Part shown: piece by piece, positions 36,398 through 48,399 of the stretch
How positions within the stretch are numbered: the stretch's first letter is position 1
Layout: each line of letters opens with the position of its first letter
Assembly: GCA_019787685.1 (NCBI GenBank)
Contig: JAHNUO010000011.1
Coordinates: 1,178,001-1,242,000, forward strand
Origin: Chiua virens
Lineage: Eukaryota; Basidiomycota; Agaricomycetes; Boletales; Boletaceae
Length of the DNA: 64,000 nucleotides
Direction of reading: 5' to 3'
The notes under the pieces: generated by a model
The model's input: the letters and a program-made list of their open reading frames with translations, nothing else
Databases searched by the model: none
Told to the model about the DNA's origin: nothing
Program-made: the position numbers and the translations under genes

Positions 36398-38400
36398 TCA
36401 CAGAACGGTGGAGACGATTATCCTCTTGATGTCGTTGCAGACGCAAGGGACAAAGTGTAAAAATTGAAATTTGTGTTGACCTGTCAGTGACGGGCCCTGC
36501 ATTCGTTCTGAGTTGTATTCACAAGGGTATGTAATGGAACACGGAAATATCATGCGGGAGGCATACAAGGCAAGATTTGAGGCTATCGTATTTTGCGATT
36601 TCATTAGGGAGGTGGCTGCGAAACCTGGCCTTCGCGCTGGAAGGATTTGTAACGCAGATCGAAAATTATTCCTCGTGTTCACCTCCCTGAACTGGAGAAC
36701 GGAATACACCGTGGGTCCGCATTGCTGGTCGTCCTTCGGCATTCTTCCTCGAGTTGAGCCTTTTGAATGGGGCCATGTCGATGCATCCACAAAGCCAAAA
36801 TTGAGTCGACTTACATCGCAACTGGTAGCGTGTCAGGCCACAAACACGTGTAGAACAACGATGGAACGTACGCAGTGTGTTGGTGTATAATTTGCTTTTG
36901 CACATGTGGAAGGGCAACCTAAAACAGTGAATGTGATCACCAACAACCACACCACATGAAATTTTTTGTCCTCTTACGAGTACATGCTGAGAGGGCTAAC
37001 AACATAGACCACCAGCGTACCGAGCTGCAGGATGGTAACGAGAATACCACGAGTTAGTAGGAAGAAAAACAACTTCCGGATCCAAGTTCTGGCCCTTTCA
37101 GCGATAGCAAGCAGTCAGCGTATCATTTTAAAGCATACTGCAAACTCACTTCGTGACCCCACCAGGTGTTGAAGCAATGATACAGCAGAGGGTGACAGTC
37201 GTGATCATGTCGGACACGGCGGCAAACGCTTCTTCCATACATGTCATCACCTTTCCTTTCGCTAAGTGAAGGATCACCAAGAGAACAGGAACACTCACAA
37301 CCATCGACGGCGCTGCCGTTGTGTCCGGCAAGAAGTGCAATAACAACATTTTTGCTATCAAACCAGGATGAGTTCAATACTCCGGCAAAGCGAGTATGGC
37401 GATGCATACCCAAACCAGCGCCTATTGCATCGGATAGCATTTCCAAACGTCCGAGTATTATATTTCCCCCCAACTCACACACGTACCTAGACTGACAATA
37501 GAAGTAACAGACTGTATAGATTCCAGTTAGTTCCTGAGTACAGGGACATGCATTTAGAAGAACTAACAACCAACAATGGCAGCAACTTCTGCCAGTGCGT
37601 CGGGACAGGGTACTGTCGTGTAACTTCATGACTCGTTTAGAGATAACATGGCGAGTCGTCGACTGTCGCTCACTTAAATGAATTCTGCTAGCGAAGAAAA
37701 TTTGCACGCTTAAAAATAACTATAGTTTAGCTACGGAATGTTTTAAAGACGCGTGCACGTACGTTGCTGTGACAATGCATGTCGCTCCACTTTCTAACCA
37801 AAACACACTAGTAGCACCTCGGTAGTCGATCATCGGGTTGGTTGGCAGCATATTGACCACTCACTTCGGGATCAGCCAGAGAACGGAGTAGTCACCAAAA
37901 TTTGTCAGCTATGATTTTCCGAGCGTCAGAATACCGAAGAGAACCCTGGCCGACGTAAATGTACTCACAAAAAAATAAAATATTGTCATTGCTATCAACA
38001 CAGTTTCCAACGTGTCAACAGTTCTTGGGATTGGTTAGAACAGATAAACCGAGTGTACTTCGGATCTCACTTACACGACTGCAACAACCTAGACGACAAT
38101 ATTTGATACCATTAAGTTGGCGACACCAATGCGATTTCAATACGAACCAGTGCTTGGAAAAGGAGTGAATCTTGGTTCTGATCAAGGTACATATATGTCT
38201 GGACGTAGGTCGTCCCAAGAAGCCTAATCCAGGACGGGTTGCCAGTGATGTCGCCGGAGAACGACTCTCCACACTTACATTGTAGTTGGCACGAAGCCTG
38301 TTTCTCGTCAAGTTTAATATAAGCTGCCCGTGAGACTCTAAAAGTATTCCTTACCCCAATACAGAGGTGCATAGTACGTGGCCGGTAACAATTCCGCCAT
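36398..38400 (-). CDS. DUF6534 membrane protein, copy 2
   Basis: Minus-strand polytopic membrane protein. Pieces in order: an N-terminal segment with NGGIVTGHVLCTSVL near 38360-38400; LLGTTYVQTYMYLDQNQDSL then LFQALVR near 38160-38240, the best-conserved family block; VDTLETVLIAMTIFYFFVS near 37965-38020; EEAFAAVSDMITTVTLCCI then IASTPGGVTK near 37150-37235; KLFFFLLTRGILVTILQLG near 37010-37080; and LPFHMCKSKLYTNTL near 36870-36920, the usual 'KLYvNs' helix. A soluble tail follows. The order and spacing agree with DUF6534 proteins of about 330 residues. Nucleotide identity to copy 1 is visibly high over 37010-37260. Introns are short; exact exons uncertain. Confidence 0.62.
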
Positions 38401-39897
38401 TGGTTGCAAGATCCTAGGAGAGGAGAGGAGAGATTTGCAGACGTGCAAGACGTTGGCGCATTTTTATTGTAACGATATGTGGTGTAGCGCTCTATGGGTA
38501 ACCAAGGTAAGGGCCGTAGTCACATACACACCTAAGGTTCAACGTTCAACATCCGCCAGTCATGAACTCATACTAGGGTCTTCAATTCAGGGACGTGTGC
38601 CGTCTAGACAGAGACTATGCACTATTTGCACGTGTTGTCCACAACTTACGTTCGGTGTTACCATGAATTACTTGAGAAACATGCCAAGTGGGCTAGAAAA
38701 CACTCCGACATGTCGAAATGGGACTTGGGAGTCAAAGATTTGAAGCGGTGCAGCATGGATTCAGAATTTGAGTACTGTATGGGATTTGAAATCCGCAGTA
38801 AGTCCCTGTGACAGTCCTTTGTAAGGTACCTGAGAATTCCTAAGTTTATTTTTGGGTCATACATGCGGGTTATTACCCTAAGTATCCCCTGCCTATAAGT
38901 GTGCATGAGAAAGCCTTGGCCACAGGGTCTTCTAAAGGCTTGTGCTTGGAGCCAGGTAGAAACCAATCGACTTGTTCGAACAAAAAAGAAAAGGAGAGTG
39001 TAACATAATGTCCTTGATCAAGAATCGTTAGACGCACCAAACAACTTCTAACTCACTTGACTGCCGCAGCTGCTTGCGCCTGACATGACACCCCTCCAGC
39101 TTGAATTACCAGACTGTAAGTACCCTAAATTCAACCAGCAAGTAGTAAGGCACTCGGTCGCTGCGAGCGACGCTTCATTTTAGACCAAATCCCACTGGCA
39201 AGCGAGTATATACTCAAGGCAAAATATTTTCCTGTGGTCATTGTGAGCCACAGGGAAATCAAATGAATTGCGCCTTAGTAACCACCAATACTTACGAATA
39301 AGAAGGCCCATCCGCCCAGTATTCACTGATGAATAGTATGCCGCCAGTCGAGCTTCGTTCATAGAATAGCAATTACAACAACCAGGTATCTGGGTCCAGT
39401 GAAATGGTCAACCAAGACGTAAGCATGAACTTCAAGTTGACACCAGAGGCAGAACGAAAAAAGTCACCTGAACTTAGTGATTACATAGTGGAGAACTTAT
39501 TCCGCTTACGATGACAAGTATTTCGTGAATAAATATCTTGAGTTCATATTCAGAATAGCAGACAAAAATATACAGGTATCATATTATGAAAGATATGCAA
39601 AGCATGGAGGCTTAGCATATGCAACCTTTGTCAATTAACTATATGTGAACATCAAATTTTATTACAGAGGTTGGGTATGTCTGTAAATTATGTATTCAAA
39701 CATATTCGCACACAAATTCTTCATATATGACAGGATTGTACTCTTAGACTGAGCCAGAATAAGTATACGATATGTTACAAGGACACATATTACATAAGTT
39801 CATTGGATAAAACTCTGTACTTATTCCAAAAAGATTTAAGGTCTGTCAACCGTACATAGGTAAAGTCAAATTTTGCATATGAATAGAAAACTTACTA
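38401..39897. other. Gene-poor, partly AT-rich spacer
   Basis: No supported gene. From about 39180 the sequence becomes clearly richer in A and T than the rest of the window, with long runs such as those around 39540-39860. The frame at 38617-38811 may be a fragment duplicated together with DUF6534 copy 2. Confidence 0.45.
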
Positions 39898-40049
39898 GGG
39901 GACCACTCAAGGGGGCCACCTCATGGGCCACTCGGAGCCACTCATCAAACACCGGGCGTCATATTCTTTGCGTAAAGTTTACTGGCCTCTAACATATCCC
40001 CTAAGTGGGCCTCTGAGTGGTCCCCTGAGTGGTCCCCTGAGTGGTCCCT
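39898..40049. repeat. Inverted arrays of GAGTGGTCCCCT-type units
   Basis: The right arm (about 40001-40049) holds three near-perfect tandem copies of TGAGTGGTCCCC, preceded by a degenerate one (TAAGTGGGCC). The left arm (about 39898-39948) holds the same motif in reverse orientation (GGGGACCACTCA, then three looser CCACTC/CCACCTC units). About 50 bp of unique sequence separates the arms. The arrays are GC-rich inside an AT-rich island. A folded-back hairpin or the terminal structure of a small non-autonomous mobile element is possible. Confidence 0.7.
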
Positions 40050-41500
40050 TTGAACATATTGCGTGACATATGGAGAATTTGTAGCCAATTAAGTAGTCGA
40101 AACTTAGGTTGTGTAAATACAATAAATATGTTTTTCATTCCATGGCAAATTTTGTGCATTGACTCGAGTTTGAATATAATCCGAAATATTTTGTCTCAAC
40201 TTATTTGGTATCTTACTCTGTGTTTGTAGGCAAGCCAAATCTTTGATCATTTTCGGAAAAAGAATGCTGGTGAGTTTTTACAACGGAGGTAAAGTTCTTA
40301 TTATGCCTAAATCTAGGTGTCTTATTATGCTTTTGTGGTAAGCTAAGTTTGGCTGACTGACTTGGCAACATATTCCCAATTTGTTGTAAATTATGTATGA
40401 ACTACATTAGCAGTTAGCTAGGCGGAATTTGTTTATGCCTATTTATCACCTATGTTGTAACCACTTATCCAGTCGTGCCTGTGGTGTGATGAACCAGCGG
40501 GTCCGAGTCAGTTGTTGATGTGTGTTACTAAGCGAAGCGAACCAGAACCAGTAACTTGCAAACTTCTGAGACGGTAGCATCCGACTCATCAATGGCAGTC
40601 ACATCACTCAGTACTCTGAGAGTACTAATCATCTGGCATAAAATTACCTCGGTGCTATCATAATGGTGGTGTCCCTGTAGACTCAACGCCAAGCTATACC
40701 CATGTCTCCTTCAAGTTATTCCAGTCCATACATCGTCATGTTGAGGATATGCACTGTGCAGCACCGTGACCTCATCAAAATTAGCTAGGACGACATGTTG
40801 GAACTGACAAAATGCCGTCGATCGGTCATTCTCCGCTTGTATCTTGCGCCCCTGGCAGGAGCTCTGGTCAACAGTCGGCCACTTCCTCCGCAGCCTCCCA
40901 TATTTCAGTGAGTGACTTAGCTGACCGAGCAAACCACTAGGTTAACATTCGAGCGACAAGCACGGGTATGATAGTAGCTGTCAAGTTGGATTTCGTGACC
41001 GGCCAACCACCATCGGGAGGTGGGTAGGTGCTTAGATCTAGCTTCTTCGAACCGATCGTTGAACCCGTACTAGATCCGAGCATAGGACCTCCCCCACTGA
41101 TTCGGATCGGAAAGTGGAAATTATGCAAGACTTCAGATCTCAGAGCCGGACCGGTGCAGTGCGATTCATTGATACTCCCTGATCGTGACTTGACGAAACG
41201 CACTCCTGGATCTCCGACTTGCAGCATGCATTGAAGATAGTCACATCGTGGTGTTCTCACATGCCTTCGGCTGACCTTCGGGGTTACTATACATAGTAGG
41301 CGTAAGTCGCTTACCAAAAAGGAGTCAAGACACAGTGTCTCGAAGTTTCAGCATACTTCTCGTCCTCACGGTCAGTCATCGTGCAAACGGTGAATAACAA
41401 GTGTGTCCGATTTGTCTCCGAAGCTCACTGTTCTGACTCACAAATCAAGACGACCTGTTATTCCAGGTTGACATCCGAACCACACAATTTCCCTCTTTCC
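40050..41500. other. Spacer with AT-rich left part
   Basis: 40050-40460 continues the AT-rich island. Further right, minus-strand frames at 40711-40932 and 40937-41317 have some protein-like composition (for example STGSTIGSKKLDLSTYPPP) but no recognisable motif or secure splice chain. I do not call a gene. Confidence 0.4.
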
Positions 41501-42538
41501 ATGGCCAAGTTCTACAACGAAATACCCGAATGGCTTTTTGAATGGATCCAGAAGCAGCACATGTTCTGGGTTGCCTCGGCTCCTCTCAGTACTGAGGGCC
41601 ATATCAATCTCTCACCAAAAGGGACAGCAGACTGCTTCCATGTGGTCAATTCGAAGCAGATCTGGTACGAGGACCTGTCTGGAAGCGGTGAGATATACTA
41701 TCTACACAAAGTTACTGTTTACCTTATGTGGCATCCAGGCATAGAAACTATCTCCCATATCCGGGAAAATGGTCGCATTACTGTCATGTTTTCCGCCTTT
41801 GAAGGCCCGCCAAGGATCCTGAGACTTTTTGGTGTTGGTGAGTTCTTCCTGTTGCCGTGTTTTGGTTACAGCTCACTGAATGACGTTGGAGGCACTGTGC
41901 ATGAGTACGGAAGCCTGGAATACAACGCACTTATCCCTGCAGAAACCCGAAAGCCCGGCTCGCGTGCTGCTATTGTCGTCGATGTCTACCAAGTTGGCAC
42001 GGTACGTACTCGTCCACCTTGAGTATAACCTACAGGGCTCAAGTTGGTTTCTTATCGTAACACGTTTCCTTTGATTACATAGTCCTGTGGCTATGCAATC
42101 CCGCTTTACGACTTCGTGACACATCGTACACAACTCCTCAGGTTTTTTGACAAAGCGGAAGAAGGTGATCGATCACTCGCCGCTTCGAGGGACCGAGGGC
42201 AACCTGAACAAATAAACCCTCCATGTGACACCAACGACATCAAACAGAAAGGCGCTGGTGCACCTCGGTCACTTCGTGCATACTGGCTCCTGAAAAATAT
42301 GCATTCCTTGGATGGCCTGCCGGGCTTGGCAACGGCCCCAGAAGCCATTCTCAGCATGACTCCTCAGAGTCGTTTCGATGACGTTCGGCCGACAATGCGC
42401 CAGAGCAAAGGGATGGCGGATGAACAAAATTTTAAAGTGTTCATGTTCGGAGATCCAATAAGTTTTGCTTCGGGTGTCATGTTCGGTGCTGTTGGCGTGC
42501 TTGCTTTGGCGGCCATTCTAGGGAAGTTGAAGAGGTAA
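41501..42538 (+). CDS. Pyridoxamine-phosphate-oxidase-like split-barrel protein
   Basis: FMN-binding split-barrel family protein related to pyridoxamine 5'-phosphate oxidases. Start MAKFYNEIPEWLFEWIQKQH. The barrel shows MFWVASAPLSTEGHINLSPK, then DCFHVVNSKQIWYEDLSGSG, ETISHIRENGRITVMFSAFE with GPPRILRLFG, and RAAIVVDVYQVGTSCGYAIP. The C-terminal third is specific to the fungal subgroup and ends with one hydrophobic helix (SFASGVMFGAVGVLALAAIL, residues near the end) and KLKR, which suggests a tail anchor in a membrane. Four exons: the first ends at 41687, the second starts at 41739, with further introns near 41840-41890 and 42000-42080. The frame is intact. True oxidase activity is not established; many members are of unknown function. 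Confidence 0.88.
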
Positions 42539-43489
42539 AGCATTCAACACAGTATACGTATCGTACACAAGGAGGCAGGAATATCACGAACACATGTTCA
42601 GAAAAAGGGATGGATGAACACCTTTGTGGGTGACTAGTATGTCTATCTTTGGCCTCTCCGTGCGCCAACTCGGAGTGGTTGTAATTCACTGAGATAATTG
42701 AACATTGTTCGAATAGAGTTATAGACGCAGACAACTCCCCGTTCCAGGCCGGTCATCATTCCTCTACAGGACTTGGCGAGAATGTTTCCAAAAATCGTCG
42801 GAAATCATATCGAGCCAATCATGATGATTGTGACCATAGACACGATCAATAGCAGGAGAACTAGCAGAGTTGTTCAACTTGAGTTAAGCCTAATTCCATT
42901 ACGTCCAACGGGCTACTACTATCTGGAATGACGGATAATCTGCTGATCATCCTAAGACGCACCATACGACGCATCAGTCAAAGTACTGACTCTGATAAGA
43001 CGATTCTTCGAGGTATCCTGGTAAACGATTCGCATTGCTAAGAGCTATTCCTAATGGTTGTGATAGCTTTTTGTTGTGTGTAGTTTACTGAGTTTAGCGA
43101 GTGCTTTGCTTGCACGTGACTGTTACGCGACGCGCTCTTTAAGAAAGTTCCCACGACAGGCCTTCTATTCTAAAGCTTGTTGCGTTCACGTTGAGTGGTA
43201 TTTTGGTTTGCTGCCTCGAGCCATCGTCGTCGTCGTCGTCGTCCCTCAAGAAAATACCGTTTGGAACGGTCCGACATCTGTAACCTCTCTGATACGTTCT
43301 GTATACAACGCTTTTTCTTTCTGTGGCCACCTCACGAGTCCCCCTTGCTTTCTATCTCCCTCATATCGCCATCAGTCCTGTTGCTCTCTAATACAAGGTA
43401 ACTCTACATGCTCTCCGTGCCCTGTCGTCGTTCTTGTCACGGCTTTGTTGCTCATATCTTTGTGTATATTCTAGCTACCAACGGTTGCC
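42539..43489. other. Intergenic before the RING-RRM gene
   Basis: No gene is seen. The last 400 bp have the CT-rich look of a fungal 5' region, with a short (CGT)n run at 43222-43241. Confidence 0.45.
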
Positions 43490-46193
43490 ATGCATAAGCA
43501 CGCTGTCTCAGTCCCTGTGGTTCCCGCATCTGCCCCTACCTCTCCTGCCGCTTCCCGTCTTCATCGCATGGAACATGCTTTCGGGTTTCCTGTCACTCCT
43601 CAGCGTATAATCCGCCCACAAAAGACCTTATATCGGTCACCGGCTACGCCAGCAAGCACCGCTTCCACACCTTATACGCCTCTCAGTCTCCGTTCTTTCT
43701 CGACGAATTCAGGTTCAACAGTCAACACACCGGATTCTGCAGCAAGCTTTAAGCAATTTCCTGTCATTCATTTGCCTGAAAATGAGACAACCACCCAGTT
43801 GGCCGACAAGAACTTAGCAGATATCGCCGCGAACTGGAACTGGCGCTCGCGTGCTAATGAAAATGGTATCAAGGTAGCTACTGCAGACGAATCGAGCTTT
43901 GGTGACGACGAGGGTGCGTATATGCGTCCGTTTCGTCGGTTCGATCGACTTACGATTCCCTTTCCCATCTGCATGTTAATTTGGACTGTTTGCGGTATTT
44001 GACTGCTTTGCTGGTAACATATCCCCGTTTCTTAACGCATATATCCGCATTCTCAGCTAGCGATCGTACCCATTCTGATGCAAGTTCGACGCGCTTTGCA
44101 AATGAAGAATGTTAGTCATTGCCAAGAATCTCCCAATTCGAGCGCTCTCTGATCACTCGCCATACAGCTTCGCTTTCCCCTCCTTTCCTTCCGAATCACC
44201 GCCGATCTCGTACGCAGTCGAGCATTCAACCGAAATGCCTGTCGGCATCCCCGCTTGTGCACAGGACGCCGGCAAGGCGGGCCCTCGGGATCTTGAACAC
44301 ACCGCCACCCAAACCTACAAACTCTAGCCAATTGAAATTCAAGGGTAGCCTCACGGATCCCGCCCACACGCGCCGCCGCCCCTCAATTGGACAGGTTCGC
44401 TATTTTACCCTATATCCCGTTAATTTTATTCTGACTCATGTATTGCATACCTATTCCAGATATCTTCGGAGCTCTTCGACATCGATGAGAACGCTTTTGA
44501 ACCGTACCCACAATCTTTTTCCTCCCCAGCTCAAACGTTGGTCCTACAGACCCCTTTAACGGCTCTGGATTATCAACCATCGTAGAATCTGTCCCGCAGC
44601 ATCTTCAAAGCTCGTATTCTGAGATGTTTAGTGTCTCCCCCACAACGTCACCGCAAACCGTCTGTTCTGTCTGCGGTTACGCAGGTGATCGGATGGCAGT
44701 TCTCGTACCCTGCAAGCATATGCTTTGTTCTGCTTGCATGACGAGCGCTCTCAATATTGTGGGTGAGAAAGATATCCACTGCGCCGTTTGCAAGGCGTTC
44801 GTCAACGATTTCGAATTACAAACACCATCGGAAGACGATGCTTCCGCATTCACTGTCAACCAGCGGCGTTCCCTTGCGATTCCCGATATTGCATCTTCGC
44901 CGTTACAGCAACGATCAGCTCGAGGCGAACCTGCACTCTTCCCGAGTACATTCAACTCCAATCCTCTACCGTCCTTGATGAGCACTATGTCTCTCAGTGA
45001 CGTTCAAGCTCAAGTGCGCCACCCGTCTCCTTTTGTCATGGCCCCTCAAGTGCAAAAGACAGAGAACGTTGTGCTTCGTATCGACAATGTTCCTTGGGTA
45101 TGTCCGTCCGAAGCAAGGATACTTACACCTCTGACGAATTGTCTCCAGGACATTACCCCTCCCGCCGTCGCGGCATGGTTGAAACATCCTATCATCCGCG
45201 TTCATATACTATTGGACCATCGAGGGAAAACCTGCAGTCATGCCTATGTCGAGTTGTCTACAGAGGAGATTGCTAGAGCGGCCCTCCGATCAGTCCAAAA
45301 TTCGGTGCTTGGAAAAGGAAAACGGGCACGTGGTGTCACTGTCACGCTCAGCAGTCAGAATGAACTTATGCATGCGGTATGTCTTTGATTAGAGAATGAC
45401 AGGGATCTCAATGTTCTTGTACTAGCTGTTCCCGTCATGGAAAGGAGATTGGATCAGTTCTCGGCCCTCTATCTCTGGAATGCGAGATGAATCGTCGTCT
45501 TTGATGTCGAAGACGGAACTCGATTCGTTGCTGAACCTCATCCAACGGCCTGACGTAGGTTCCATTCGTTGAACCTGGCTCTCTTCGGTGACACATCGTT
45601 ATTCAGTCGCATTTCTTGAAAGTGCCCTCCCTTCCCTTTCATCTACTTATCAGTATCCTGTCAAAGTTCCCGGTGGACATCGACAGTAGGGTCTTTTGGG
45701 AGGTCAAGATTGCTGATTCATTGTTCTGTTGGTGTATCCCCTAGCATCCTGGCAGCTGTTACTGACCGCTGGATTGTGCAGATATCACACATGGTAAGCT
45801 AGTCCTCGCTAGTTGATACTTGTATGCTAATATTGCCATAGCTGCGCTCGATATTATTGGAGCACGTTACCGGCAATCCATTCCTTATGATGAGCCCGAG
45901 CTCCTTAATGAACTATTGGATGTTGCTGTTAACTGCAAGGGTAAGCTCGAACAGCGGTTCACTATCCATTTCCTTTATTGACTTGACACTTGAAAGTATT
46001 CACCGAGGAGCAAACCGCGACGTTGACCACAATCCGCAAGGCATGCACCTCTGCATTTTCTGCGCCACATACCTACCCGATAATGCAACCTACCATGCCG
46101 GTCATGTCTCCATATGAGGCGCTCGCTAGGGAATTTGGACTCCCTGAGAACATTGTGCATGCGCTCGCTCAAAGACTAAACGGATATTGTTGA
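43490..46193 (+). CDS. RING-finger plus RRM protein
   Basis: Likely RNA-binding regulator, possibly with ubiquitin-ligase activity. Start MHKHAVSVPVVPASAPTSPA. The N-terminal 300 residues are Ser/Pro/Thr-rich and disordered, with conserved-looking blocks KTLYRSPATPASTASTPYTP, LADIAANWNWRSRANENGIK and GSLTDPAHTRRRPSIGQ, then ELFDIDENAFEPY. A RING-like zinc site follows: CSVCGYAGDRM, PCKHMLCSAC and IHCAVCK (44665-44800). An RRM runs from VVLRIDNVPWDITPPAV to HAYVELSTEEIARAALRSVQ and GVTVTLSSQNELMHALFPSW (45070-45440). A helical C-terminal domain ends ALAQRLNGYC. Frames fail to join between about 44550 and 44600 (one base short), so a two-gene reading with a start at 44624 is the alternative. 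I favour one gene. Confidence 0.72.
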
Positions 46194-46196
46194 TTC

Positions 46197-46618
46197 AATT
46201 TCCGGGAATCAACTATTAATGCTGTAGAAACTTCACGACATATCACGACTACATTCCTGCTTTTCTGCGGTTGGCATTGACTGCCTCGTGATGCTTCTTG
46301 GTACCATGGACTTCATGTCGAAAGCTTCTTCTGTTACCTTCATTTTGCACATTATATCGGTTGTTTCTTTATTGCTCCGTCCGCTTTCTCGAGATCCCGC
46401 ACCTTGCTATGGATTTGCAAACCACAACCTCTCGTTTCGCGTCATGTTTCTTTTTCATTCCTTTTGTAATGCCCAGCAAACGACCATACATTATGCTTGT
46501 ACCGTAAAGAGGTTTCCCGGAATCCCGCCGATGTCGGATGAAAACTATGCATGTTCTTCGGTCCATCAGAATTGATGTATGCGTGAAAAAGTATACGATG
46601 CGAGCGGTGTGCGGATGG
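46197..46618. other. Spacer after the RING-RRM gene
   Basis: 3' flank of the RING-RRM gene and possible 3' flank of the uncertain minus-strand gene. Nothing else is supported. Confidence 0.4.
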
Positions 46619-48244
46619 TCATAGAGATCCGGCAGGTGCAGCCAAAGCTAGAGCGAGCGAGTTAAATTGAGTATATCCTACATCGAATCGCATTGGTTGG
46701 GTATAGTAACCGTACTTTTCGTGGGCAGTGTTGTCAACTCCGGACTGATACGTTGGGGAGACGGGGGTGTACCAATCGCGTTCGAAATTGCGGGCGCCGG
46801 GGCGGACAGCCGAAGAGTGTTCCCTGGACGACGTAGGAGATCGCGGTATTGCTAGTTTCGGCATCTGGGTAGGAGGAACGTCCCATGGTGCAAATAGAGA
46901 GGTTCGTTCCAGGGCACGAACAGGCAAGTGATTTCGGGGGAGGAACATACACGGAGGGTCAGTGCGCTGATGCATGACTCAGTAATACCGGAGATGAGGA
47001 AATGCCAAGGAGATGGGAGGCGTTCATTCAGTTATCGTTCAGCTGTGGGGGTGGTTGATGCTGTGTCTCGAATTGGTCGTTAATGAGTTTGACAATGACT
47101 CCACACAGTTTGGTGACTGTGGCTTGGGTGTTGTCCTCATATCTGGCTGTATGAAGCAGGCCTTGGGGCCAGTCTTGTTGGGCCAGGCTAGGCGGTTCTC
47201 CATGGAGGTTGCGCCACACGGAAGGAGCCGAGTTGAGGAATGGGACAGCGGAGGGTGGGGTGGCGGTGATCTTTAGGCCGGGTAGAGTTTTGACACTGTT
47301 GGCTGTGAAGCCACCAAGGTCTTTGGGGGGAATGGGTGGGGGAGCCGTTTGCAGAGAGAGTGGGGGTTGGCCAAACCCACCCGCTGGCTGCCACACCCCA
47401 CTCCCGATTTTCCCTCTGGCCCGGATCGCCGCCGTAGTATTGTTGGTAGCGAAGGATTGAATGGGGAACATCAATAACATGCGAGAAGCGTCCCGAGGAT
47501 CAGCGAGCGTGGTAGGAACCGGTACTACATACTATCATGCACAGATGATGCCTTGGCGAGATAGTGTTTCAGTAAGGAAACGCTTGAGGTTGAACACTCA
47601 AGCTGGTCAAAGGTGCAGAGGTTCTGTTGCTGTGGGGACTTCGGGCTCCGTGAAAGGTACCTTAGACTCGCGTGTAGATGGGGTTGGCAAGTTTTCAGGG
47701 TACTATCAGATACGTGAGCAAGGTGTGTGCGTCTTCATACACGGTACACTGACTATTTATCGAGGCGGGTATTAAGATTGGATAGCTGTAGGGTTTTATA
47801 CTTGCAACCATGATACGACAGGAGAGAGGTGCATTCTGTTGAAGTTGATCAGCATCGCGTCATGACGAGTATATCCGGACGGCGGACCACGAACTGGAAT
47901 ATGTGAGGTATGACACAGATAAGGAACAAAGAAACAAGGACTGTCACTTGGTGAAAGGAGAAGACAAAGACTGTAAGTACGTGCGTATGATGTCATGGGA
48001 AAACGTAGTGGCGAGCGTGCGGGTGACTCGATCGAGGGCGTCGAGAGTCGAGACCGGTGCGACTTGATCGAATGGTTCGAGACTGTGTCGACGGCTTGTC
48101 GTTCACATTCACGCGTGAACGTTTGAACGCGCACCGTTCTTTACAGTTTGAGTCCCCTTCTGCGCTACGCCTCAGAGCATCTTCGAAAGAAGCTCCAACA
48201 TTGACGTGTGCGGTGACTGCGGTTTTACCGGACAAGGTCGTCAT
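46619..48244 (-). CDS. Possible membrane protein with Pro-rich tail
   Basis: Uncertain gene. A first exon could start at 48244 (MTTLSGKTAVTAHVNVGASF). A hydrophobic helix, VTVLVSLFLICVIPHIFQFV, reads on the minus strand near 47880-47950. A Pro/Gly-rich stretch including GGFGQPPLSLQTAPPPIPP lies near 47310-47410. The last open frame ends FNSLALALAAPAGSL at 46619. The order fits a single-pass membrane protein with a cytoplasmic proline-rich tail, but the frames between 47480 and 47880 do not join cleanly. No family is recognised. Confidence 0.33.
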
Positions 48245-48399
48245 GAGGTACTAGTAGTAGGACGCAAAAGCAGTCCGATAAATCTCTGAAGAAAATCCAG
48301 TCTGAAAGGGGCACTCGTAAATCGTCAGTGTGCAATGACAAGCAACCGCTCACTGGCATGCTTATAACCCTGGTTCTTGTCGCCGGCGAGCATTACCAT

